This document shows, one piece after another, positions 1 through 5,726 of a DNA stretch of 21,144 nt. Position numbers and translations under genes: made by a program. The notes beneath the pieces were generated by a model. It saw only the letters and a list, made by a program, of their open reading frames with translations, was not told where the DNA came from and did no database searches. This stretch comes from a virus. How positions within the stretch are numbered: the first letter of the stretch is position 1; every line of letters begins with the position of its first letter. The DNA is taken from IMG/VR virus record IMGVR_UViG_3300025326_000233, positions 1 through 21,144 of that record. One strand, 5' to 3'.

Positions 1-2
1 TG

Positions 3-659
3 TTCCGCAAGCCGCCGAGCGACCAGTCGAACGGCTACGCGGACCAGCCCGTGGTCAAGGACAAGAAGACGTGGGAGCGAGATCACTGGAGCCACGCGAA
101 CGGCTACAGCCGCGCACGCTGGCAACTGGACGCGCACGGCTTCGCTCGCTCGAACGGCAACCGCCTCCTAGCGCCCGAGGATCTCGTCGGACTCCCCGCT
201 GACGTGGTGTACCGTACCTTCCGCGACTTCTCGCGCGCGACGGTCTACGACTTCGAGCACCACGTCGCGGTCGGTGAGGCGCTCGAAGCGGCCGGGCGCT
301 TGCCGCCGAGCTTCATGCTCCTGCCACCGCAGAGCTGGCACCCGGACGTCTGGACCGATGTCGCGCGGATGCGAACGCTCAACATGATGCAGGAGCGGAA
401 GGGGCAGCAGATGCATCTCTGCCCGCTCCAGTTCGACATCGTGGATCGGCTGATCGTCCAGTTCTCGATGGAGGGGGAGATGATCTTTGATCCGTTCGCC
501 GGGCTGATGACGGTGCCCTACTGCGCGCTCAAACTGCGACGTCGCGCGATCGGGATCGAGTTGAACGCCGCATATTTCCAGGACGGCGTCAGGTACGTCG
601 AGGGTGCGGCACGGCAGGCGCAGGTGCCGACGCTCTTCGACCTCGACTGGCCCCGCTAA
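3..659 (+). CDS. DNA adenine/cytosine-N4 methyltransferase, C-terminal part (5' end off window)
   Basis: The frame is open from the left edge, so this is the 3' part of a longer gene; a GTG at 51 is an internal alternative. The C-terminal third matches amino-methyltransferases: LCPLQFDIVDRLI resembles motif X, and DPFAG (489-503), followed by CALKLRRRAIGIELNAAYF, is the S-adenosylmethionine-binding motif I region ending in the acidic IEL strand. The catalytic DPPY/NPPW motif is not in the visible part. Having motif X and motif I at the C-terminus suits the beta-class order, in which the catalytic motif comes first and would lie upstream of the window. Phage methyltransferases of this type protect DNA from host restriction or mark it for regulation. 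Target sequence unknown. The next gene starts inside its 3' end. Confidence 0.85.
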   Translation, partial: FRKPPSDQSNGYADQPVVKDKKTWERDHWSHANGYSRARWQLDAHGFARSNGNRLLAPEDLVGLPADVVYRTFRDFSRATVYDFEHHVAVGEALEAAGRLPPSFMLLPPQSWHPDVWTDVARMRTLNMMQERKGQQMHLCPLQFDIVDRLIVQFSMEGEMIFDPFAGLMTVPYCALKLRRRAIGIELNAAYFQDGVRYVEGAARQAQVPTLFDLDWPR

Positions 660-897
660 TGAGAACCTCCTCGCCTGCGAAGATACCGCCTACCACCGCC
701 TCATTCACGAGCGCGTCGAGGCTTTCCGAGCGACAGGCACTCCGGATGCGCGGCGCTGCAAGTTCTGCCACGAGTGGGCGAAGCCGAGCGATCCAGCAGT
801 CCGCTCGCAATCCAGAGGGCGGGGCTATCGGTTACTGTTTCATGTTCAGTGCCGTCGCCAAGCCGAACGCGCGCGCTACGCCGTCAGAATAGCATGA
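604..897 (+). CDS. small CxxC/HxxC protein, possible zinc finger
   Basis: A 97-residue frame with Cys-x2-Cys in RRCKFCHEW and His-x2-Cys in LFHVQCRRQ about 28 residues later, a plausible zinc-binding pair in a basic protein. Its TGA overlaps the ATG of the helicase gene (ATGA, 894-897), which suggests translational coupling and favours this frame over the ATG frame at 659-892. The start is uncertain: GTG 604 is the only conventional start codon in frame, lies 56 bases inside the methyltransferase gene, has a weak ribosome binding site, and its first 18 codons read like a shadow of that gene. The real product may begin nearer 655-700 with a non-standard start. Function unknown; its place next to the helicase suggests a role in replication or DNA binding. 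Confidence 0.55.
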   Translation: MRHGRRRCRRSSTSTGPANENLLACEDTAYHRLIHERVEAFRATGTPDARRCKFCHEWAKPSDPAVRSQSRGRGYRLLFHVQCRRQAERARYAVRIA

Positions 898-2429
898 GCG
901 ATCTTCCGAACCGGCTACCGCCATTCAACCTCGATGCGGAGCACGCGGTCCTCGGGGCCATCCTCCTCGAGGGCGCGCGTGCCCTGCCGGCGGTCGCGGC
1001 CCAGCTCGGACCGGCCGACTTCTACACCGAGGCGAACCGGGCGCTGTTCGGCACGATGCTCGACGTGGGCGCGCGCGCCGACGCCGCGGTCGACGTCGTG
1101 ACGCTGCAGGAGGAACTCCGGCGCACGGGCCTGCTCGAGACCGTCGGCGGTCCGGCGTACCTCGGCTTCTTGCTCGAGCGCGCGTCCATCCTGGCCAACG
1201 TGCCGGCCTACGTGCGGATCGTCCGCGAACACGCCATCCTCCGCGAGACGATCCAGGACGCGACGGCCCTCGTCGCGCGCGCCTTCGACGCGAAGGACGA
1301 CGCCTGGACCGTCCTCGAGGAGACGCGCGCCCGGCTCGAGCGCCTGGCGGCGCGCGCACTCCCGGCGCCGGCCGAGTCCCTCTTCCCGGTGCGCTCGTTC
1401 ACGGCCCTGCTGGCGGCCGAGCTCCCGTCGCCCGAGTTCCACCTGCAGGACCGGATCCCGACCAAGGGCATCACCTTCGTGGTCGGCGACTCGGAGGCCT
1501 ACAAGAGCTGGTTCACGACGTACTTCGGCCTCTGCAAGGCCGCCGGCCGCCCGATGTTCGACCAGCTCGCCGTCCGCCAGGGCCCGGTGCTCCTGATCTC
1601 GGAGGAGAACGGCGAGGTCGAAGACAAGCGGCGGATGGAGCTGCTCGCGCGTGGCATGGGCTTCGCCGGCGAGCTGCCCTTCTACATCGCCTCCGAGGTC
1701 AACTTCTCGTTCGACGATCCCGCGCGCTACGCCGCGCTCCGCGCCTTCGTCGCCGCGCACGCGATCGAGCTACTCCTGGTCGACTCCTTCATCCGCGTCC
1801 ACCGCCGCAAGGAGGCCGACGCGGGCGAGATGAACGCGCTCTACATGGACCGCATGAAGCCGCTGATCAAGGCGGGCGTCGACCTGGTCCTGCTGCACCA
1901 CAAGCGGAAGCTCCCGGCCGGCCTCCACGGCGCCCAGGTCGCGCAGGCGACGTCCGACAACGACGACATCCGCGGCTCGGGCGATCTCCGCGCGGCCGCG
2001 CACGCCGTGCTCTTCCTCAAGACGCAGTCGAAGACCGCCGCGGTCGTCCGCCAGAACAAGTCGCGCGGGTTCAAGAAGCCCGAGCCGTTCGTGTTCAGCC
2101 TCACGGATCTCGATGGCGGCGGCGTCCTCCTGAAGCACGAGGGCAAACCCGAGGAGGCGCTCGATCGCACGGCCGGGTGCCGCGCGGCCATCCTCGAGTA
2201 CGCCGGCGAGCACCGGCCTGGCTTCTTCCGCCAGGACGTCATCACGGCGCTCAAGGGGCAGTTCTCCCGTCGGGTGATCCAGCCCGTGCTGAAAGCCCTA
2301 TCGAAGGACGGGTACCCGCTGAAGGAGGACGAGCTCCAGCGGGGCCGGACGAAGCAGAAGTTCTATGTCCTTGTGAGCGCCGATCCGGATCCGCCGGAGC
2401 CAGGAGACGACGATGATGTCCCGTTCTGA
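894..2429 (+). CDS. replicative helicase-like ATPase: DnaB N-terminal domain + AAA_25/RepA-like motor + winged helix
   Basis: 511 residues. Residues about 8-110 (PPFNLDAEHAVLGAILLEG, then DFYTEANRALFGTM and VDVVTLQEELRRTGLLE) are the helicase-loading/oligomerisation domain of DnaB-type helicases. The motor is not a usual DnaB C-terminal domain. It resembles the RepA/AAA_25 RecA-fold group: Walker A-like GDSEAYKS at residues 198-205 with Tyr in place of the usual Gly before Lys204, a strand ending LLISEENGEVEDKRR, Walker B LLLVDS with Asp297, and VLLHHKRK with a DIRGSGDLRAAA segment typical of RepA-like helicases. The last 70 residues look like a winged helix. The ATG at 894 was chosen over an upstream in-frame start because the DnaB domain begins there and it overlaps the preceding stop. 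Likely the phage replicative helicase or helicase/loader hybrid. Confidence 0.85.
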   Translation: MSDLPNRLPPFNLDAEHAVLGAILLEGARALPAVAAQLGPADFYTEANRALFGTMLDVGARADAAVDVVTLQEELRRTGLLETVGGPAYLGFLLERASILANVPAYVRIVREHAILRETIQDATALVARAFDAKDDAWTVLEETRARLERLAARALPAPAESLFPVRSFTALLAAELPSPEFHLQDRIPTKGITFVVGDSEAYKSWFTTYFGLCKAAGRPMFDQLAVRQGPVLLISEENGEVEDKRRMELLARGMGFAGELPFYIASEVNFSFDDPARYAALRAFVAAHAIELLLVDSFIRVHRRKEADAGEMNALYMDRMKPLIKAGVDLVLLHHKRKLPAGLHGAQVAQATSDNDDIRGSGDLRAAAHAVLFLKTQSKTAAVVRQNKSRGFKKPEPFVFSLTDLDGGGVLLKHEGKPEEALDRTAGCRAAILEYAGEHRPGFFRQDVITALKGQFSRRVIQPVLKALSKDGYPLKEDELQRGRTKQKFYVLVSADPDPPEPGDDDDVPF

Positions 2430-2465
2430 GGGCTGGCGAACCTGTCAAGCAAAACGCTTTACATT

Positions 2466-2703
2466 GACGCAGGCACGCTCAAGTTCGCGAAACCGAGGGC
2501 CCGTGTCTGCGTCACGACGCGAGCACGCGGCCTCCGTGCCTGCGTGCCTGCGTCGGCGCGTGCCAGCGCCGTTTACTTTATCTTTCAACACGTTGACGCG
2601 AACACGCCCACTGTACCAGCGTCGTGCTCGCCCCGACGTAGACAGCCACGCAAGCACGCAGGTCCCTCTCCCTTTAGGGAGGGACTGCGTGCGTGTCTGC
2701 GTC
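2466..2703. repeat. iteron-like 11-bp repeats, consensus GTGYCTGCGTC
   Basis: Copies read directly: 2503-2513 (GTGTCTGCGTC, +), 2536-2546 (GTGCCTGCGTG, +, last base differs), 2544-2554 (GTGCCTGCGTC, +, overlapping the previous copy by 3 bases), 2693-2703 (GTGTCTGCGTC, +), and 2466-2476 (GACGCAGGCAC, an exact copy on the - strand). Weaker - strand copies with 9 of 11 matches lie at 2595-2605, 2635-2645 and 2647-2657. Repeated short sites beside an AT-rich stretch are the usual form of initiator-binding iterons, but repeated operator sites would look the same. Confidence 0.6.
2654..2692. repeat. large imperfect palindrome with TTTA loop
   Basis: Left arm 2654-2672 (GCACGCAGGTCCCTCTCCC) pairs with right arm 2677-2692 (GGGAGGGACTGCGTGC) around a TTTA loop. 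About 16 base pairs form, with a one-base and a two-base bulge in the left arm. Pairing can continue outward after an internal loop, because ACGTAGACA near 2636-2644 faces TGTCTGCGT at 2694-2702. No T run follows, so a simple intrinsic terminator is unlikely. It may be part of an origin or a protein-binding dyad. Confidence 0.55.
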
Positions 2704-2777
2704 GGCCGGTGTGTTTTTCGAGACTCGAAGCCTCGCCCGGACCTGCGCCGCCAGTGCCCGGCGCATCGGGGGCCCTG

Positions 2778-3137
2778 ATGCCTACCGCGCCGCCGCGCCC
2801 ATGCCCTCAGCCTCGGTGCCCGAAGTGCCAGCCGTGCCCCGTCCACGCCAGGACGTGGACGACGAAGCCCGACCGCGGGACCACGGCCGCGCGCGGGTAC
2901 GGCGCGCGGCATCGGCGCTGGCGGGCGATGGTGCTCGCGCGCTGGCCGCTCTGCCCGGGGGATCAACTGCGAGGCGCTGCGGCTGGACGGGCGGACCATG
3001 CGCCGCTCGCGGTGCGTGCGACGGTGGCGGACCATGTGCTGCGACTCCAGGACGGCGGGGATTGGTCGCTCGAGAACGGGCAGGGGCTCTGTGCCTCGTG
3101 CCACGCGAGGAAGAGCGCGAAGGAGGGGCGAGGCTGA
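2778..3137 (+). CDS. HNH endonuclease
   Basis: 119 residues from the ATG at 2778. The C-terminus has the HNH signature: TVADHVLRLQDGG (the DH), WSLENGQGLCASCHARK (the N and the CxxCH knuckle). Before it is the Arg-rich helix RGYGARHRRWRAMVLARWPLC that normally precedes the first metal knuckle. The N-terminus is Cys/Pro-rich (PCPQPRCPKCQPCPVHA), as in several phage HNH proteins. Between PLCPG and TVADH the sequence is unusually long and lacks the second Cys of a CxxC pair, discussed as a finding. HNH proteins next to terminase genes are known to help terminase cut cos ends (HK97 gp74), and the position here fits that role. A frame in the same phase extends upstream to 2544 but would run through the repeat region. 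Confidence 0.75.
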   Translation: MPTAPPRPCPQPRCPKCQPCPVHARTWTTKPDRGTTAARGYGARHRRWRAMVLARWPLCPGDQLRGAAAGRADHAPLAVRATVADHVLRLQDGGDWSLENGQGLCASCHARKSAKEGRG

Positions 3138-3305
3138 GGGGCGGGATGGATCCCCAGGGTTCCGCCTGCGTGACCGTGCGCGGAGTCAAGTTGCGGCGCC
3201 CGCAAGTTTCTGAGAGGGCCCAGATGGCACGGAATCGTGGTAAAAGTGAGACTGATGATCGGCGGGGAATTCATAAGCATCGATTTGCCGTGCGGCGCCT
3301 GAGCG
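3138..3305. other. non-coding gap before terminase small subunit; possible cos/packaging region
   Basis: 168 bases without a gene between the HNH and terminase small-subunit genes. It contains a short hairpin, TTGCGG-CGC-CCGCAA (3191-3205), followed by GTTTC, and a less GC-rich stretch at about 3225-3290 including GAATTCATAAGCATCGATTT. In cos phages of the HK97 type the cohesive-end site lies in this position. Nothing in the sequence itself proves a cut site. Confidence 0.3.
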
Positions 3306-3851
3306 ATGGGTCGTCGCGGGCCGAAGCCGAAACCGTCGGCGCTGGACAAGCTCGACGGTGGGGCGAGCCACCGCCGGCGGAATCCGAACGAGCCGAAGCC
3401 GCCAGCGAGCGCGGCGACGTGTCCCGACTGGCTGCGCGGCGATCCCATCGCGCGCCGGATCTGGGACGCCGAGGCGCCGACGATGATCCGCCTCGGGCTC
3501 CTGACGGTCGCCGACCGACTCCTCTTCGCGGCGCTCTGCGAGCGCGCGGCGGTCTACTGGCGCGCGGCGCGGAAGCTGCGCCGAGGATTGACGCACAAGA
3601 ACCGCGCGAACGGACGCGTCAAGCTCCCCGAGGTCGACATCGCCAAGGGCGCGCTCGATGGCCTCAAGCAGCTCGCGGCGGCGTTCGGCATGTCGCCGTC
3701 GGACCGCAAGGGGCTCTGGGTCGCGCTCGGGGCGGAGGCGCCGCGTGATCCGGGCCAAGTGTCGACGACGCAGCCGAAGGACGGCGACGCGATCGACATC
3801 GACGACTACCTCAAGCGGCGCGCCGGGCGTCGAGCTCGTGGCGAGGGATGA
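3306..3851 (+). CDS. terS: terminase small subunit, P27 family
   Basis: 181 residues. The basic N-terminus GRRGPKPKP, followed by GGASHRRRNPNEPKP, is the hallmark start of the P27-type small terminase, and CPDWLRGDPIARRIWDAEAP and LTVADRLLFAALCERAAVYWRA match the helical DNA-recognition core. The C-terminal segment ends in IDIDDYLKRRAGRR, close to the usual end of the family, and length is typical. The protein recognises the packaging site and recruits the large subunit. The ATG at 3306 is the only start that keeps the conserved N-terminus; its ribosome binding site is weak. The gene overlaps the large-subunit gene by 14 bases. Confidence 0.9.
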   Translation: MGRRGPKPKPSALDKLDGGASHRRRNPNEPKPPASAATCPDWLRGDPIARRIWDAEAPTMIRLGLLTVADRLLFAALCERAAVYWRAARKLRRGLTHKNRANGRVKLPEVDIAKGALDGLKQLAAAFGMSPSDRKGLWVALGAEAPRDPGQVSTTQPKDGDAIDIDDYLKRRAGRRARGEG

Positions 3852-5553
3852 CGCCGTCACGGCCTACGCGCGCGCGGCCATCGCCGGCGAGGTCGTCGTC
3901 GGGCGCCTCGTCCGCCTCGCGTGCGAGCGCCACCTGCGCGATCTCCGCGAGGGGGCGCGCCGCGGCCTCTGCTTCGACCTCGCGCGTGCCGTGGACGCGA
4001 TCGAGTTCTACCGCTGTTTGCGCCACAGCAAAGGCCAGTGGGCGGGGCAGCCGATCGTCCTCACGCCGTGGGAGGCCTTCGTGATCGGCTCGATCTTCGG
4101 CTGGGTGCGCGCGGATGGACTGCGACGGTTCCGCACGGCGTACACCGAGGTGGGGAAGAAGGCGGGGAAAAGCACGCTCGCGGCCGGCGTTGGACTCCTG
4201 CTCGCGTTCTTCGACGCCGAAGCGGGCGCCGAAGTGTATGCGGCGGCGACGAAGAAAGAACAGGCCCGGATTGTGTGGGACGAGGCGCGTCGGATGGTCG
4301 TCAAGTCGCCGGGACTGCGCCAGCGGATCCAGGTGCGCGCCGCGAATCTTCACAGCCTCGAGACCGCCTCGAAGTTCGAGCCGCTCGGGCGGGACTCCGA
4401 GGGCCTCGATGGCATCAACCCGCACGGCAAGATCGTCGATGAGCTCCACCGCCACAAGAACCGCGAGATCTGGGACGTGCTCGAGGCCTCGAGCGGCGCG
4501 CGGCGGCAGGCGCTGACCTTCGTGATCACCACGGCCGGCTCGGATCCGCTCTCGATCTGCTGGGAGCAGCACGACTACGTCGTCAAAGTGCTCGAGGGGG
4601 TGCTCACGGACGACACGACCTTCGGCTATATCGCCGCGCTCGACGTCTGCGTCGTCTGCCGCGCGAAGGGCCGGACGGCCCCGGATGATACCTGCACGGC
4701 CTGCGACCGATGGGACGACGAGGCGGTGTGGCCCAAGGCGAATCCCAGCATGCCGATCACGCCGAAGCTCGACGACATGCAGAAGCTCGCCCGGGAAGCG
4801 CGCGAGAAGCCGGCCGCGCTCAACGCCTTCAAGCGCCTGCGGCTCAACGTCTGGACCGAGAGCATCACGCGCTGGCTCCCGGCCGACGCCTGGCATGCCT
4901 GTGCGGCGCCGCTCGCCCCGCTCCGCGGTCGGCGGGGCATCCTCGGTCTCGACCTCTCGTCGACGACGGACCTCACGGCCCTCGTCGCTGTGTTTCCGGA
5001 CGAGGCCGGGGACGTCGACGTACTCGCGCGCTTCTGGATGCCCGCCGACAACGTCGCCGAGCGCGTGAAGCGTGATCGCGCGCCCTACGACGTCTGGGCC
5101 CGCGAGGGCGTGCTGACGCTCATCGAGGGCAACGTCATCGACTACGACGTGATCTTCGAGGCGATCGTGGGCCTGCCCGAGCGCGAAGGCGTGGAGATCG
5201 TCGAGCTCGGCTTCGATCCCTGGAACGCGACCGGGCTCGTGACGCGGCTCCAGGGCGCCGGTATCGCCTGCGTCCCGATCCGCCAGGGGTTTGGCTCGCT
5301 CTCGGCCCCGAGCAAGGAGCTCGAAACGCTCGTCGCAGGCCGCCGGCTCCGCCACGGCGGCAATCCGCTGCTCGGACTCTGCGCGGCGAATGTCGTCGCC
5401 GAACTCGACGCCGCGGGAAATATCAAGCCGTCGAAAGCGAAGAGCACGGGGCGGATCGATGGCATTGTCGCGCTGGTCACGGCGCTCGCGCGGGTGATCG
5501 TCCAGCCCGACACGACGAGCGTCTACGAGACGCGGGGGCTCCTCGTCCTATGA
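3838..5553 (+). CDS. terL: terminase large subunit (ATPase/nuclease)
   Basis: 571 residues from GTG 3838, inside the end of terS; an in-frame extension back to 3658 would overlap terS far more. ATPase: adenine-binding region LTPWEAFVIGSIFGW, Walker A GKKAGKST (residues 106-113, Lys111), Walker B IVDELH (Asp201, Glu202), coupling segment LTFVITTAGSD. Nuclease: GLDLSSTTDLTAL (first metal-binding Asp), ELGFDPWNAT, and GRIDGIVALVTAL (last Asp). This is the Terminase_1 type. An extra CVVC...CTAC segment (Cys271, 274, 286, 289) sits between the ATPase and nuclease domains. The enzyme pumps DNA into the prohead through the portal and cuts it. The TGA overlaps the next ATG. Confidence 0.95.
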   Translation: MARDDAVTAYARAAIAGEVVVGRLVRLACERHLRDLREGARRGLCFDLARAVDAIEFYRCLRHSKGQWAGQPIVLTPWEAFVIGSIFGWVRADGLRRFRTAYTEVGKKAGKSTLAAGVGLLLAFFDAEAGAEVYAAATKKEQARIVWDEARRMVVKSPGLRQRIQVRAANLHSLETASKFEPLGRDSEGLDGINPHGKIVDELHRHKNREIWDVLEASSGARRQALTFVITTAGSDPLSICWEQHDYVVKVLEGVLTDDTTFGYIAALDVCVVCRAKGRTAPDDTCTACDRWDDEAVWPKANPSMPITPKLDDMQKLAREAREKPAALNAFKRLRLNVWTESITRWLPADAWHACAAPLAPLRGRRGILGLDLSSTTDLTALVAVFPDEAGDVDVLARFWMPADNVAERVKRDRAPYDVWAREGVLTLIEGNVIDYDVIFEAIVGLPEREGVEIVELGFDPWNATGLVTRLQGAGIACVPIRQGFGSLSAPSKELETLVAGRRLRHGGNPLLGLCAANVVAELDAAGNIKPSKAKSTGRIDGIVALVTALARVIVQPDTTSVYETRGLLVL

Positions 5554-5726
5554 CGCGCCTCCGGCGCTGGCTCGCGCCCCGGGCTCCCGCGTTCGAAGCA
5601 CTCGTCGGCGCCATGTTGATCGTCGCCGGCGTGTGGCAGCTATTCTCGGTCGGCGCCGCGCTCCTCATCGCCGGCGTCATCCTTCTGCTCCCGATCGTCG
5701 GGCCGTGGCTCGCGCGGAGGGGTTGA
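5550..5726 (+). CDS. 58-residue protein with two membrane helices
   Basis: Starts at ATG 5550 overlapping the terL stop (ATGA) and ends with a TGA that shares its A with the portal ATG (TGATG). After a basic start (MTRLRRWLAPR) there are two hydrophobic stretches, about residues 17-32 (LVGAMLIVAGVWQLF) and 35-53 (VGAALLIAGVILLLPIVG), joined by a very short turn, ending WLARRG. This looks like an inner-membrane hairpin with both ends cytoplasmic. The tight overlaps on both sides support a real gene. Small membrane proteins occur between terminase and portal in other phages, with no firmly known function. A role in membrane-associated assembly or lysis cannot be judged from the sequence. Confidence 0.7.
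   Translation: MTRLRRWLAPRAPAFEALVGAMLIVAGVWQLFSVGAALLIAGVILLLPIVGPWLARRG

Larger units (their letters stand above)
2430..2777. other. gene-free region between helicase and HNH gene; candidate replication origin
   Basis: About 350 bases with no convincing gene. It contains a cluster of an 11-bp motif in both orientations, an AT-rich island at 2571-2590 (5 G/C of 20) in otherwise very GC-rich DNA, and a large imperfect palindrome centred near 2675. It directly follows the helicase gene, where many phages and plasmids keep their origin. A frame at 2413-2778 crosses the whole region but encodes an Arg/Ser/Pro-rich, low-complexity sequence with no recognisable domain. No good promoter was seen: TTGACG occurs at 2464 and 2593 without a fitting -10. 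The origin role is inferred from architecture only. Confidence 0.45.

Noticed and set aside
659-892. ATG frame of 77 codons next to the methyltransferase stop
   Set aside because: Ser/Ala/Arg-rich without motifs; the overlapping frame at 604-897 has Cys/His pairs and couples to the helicase start.
2654-2692. Large palindrome read as an intrinsic terminator of the helicase gene
   Set aside because: It lies more than 200 bases past the stop and no T run follows either arm.
2413-2778. Open + strand frame of 121 codons whose TGA overlaps the HNH ATG
   Set aside because: The stop-start overlap is suggestive, but the product is Arg/Ser/Pro-rich with no globular pattern, starts inside the helicase gene without a good ribosome binding site, and runs through the repeats and palindrome, which better explain the region.
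3189-3208. Hairpin TTGCGG-CGC-CCGCAA as a terminator after the HNH gene
   Set aside because: Only six base pairs and a short GTTTC after it; too weak to call a terminator, so mentioned only within the gap.
3811-5355. Open reading frame of 514 codons on the - strand
   Set aside because: Exactly mirrors the large terminase gene; no motif in its own right.
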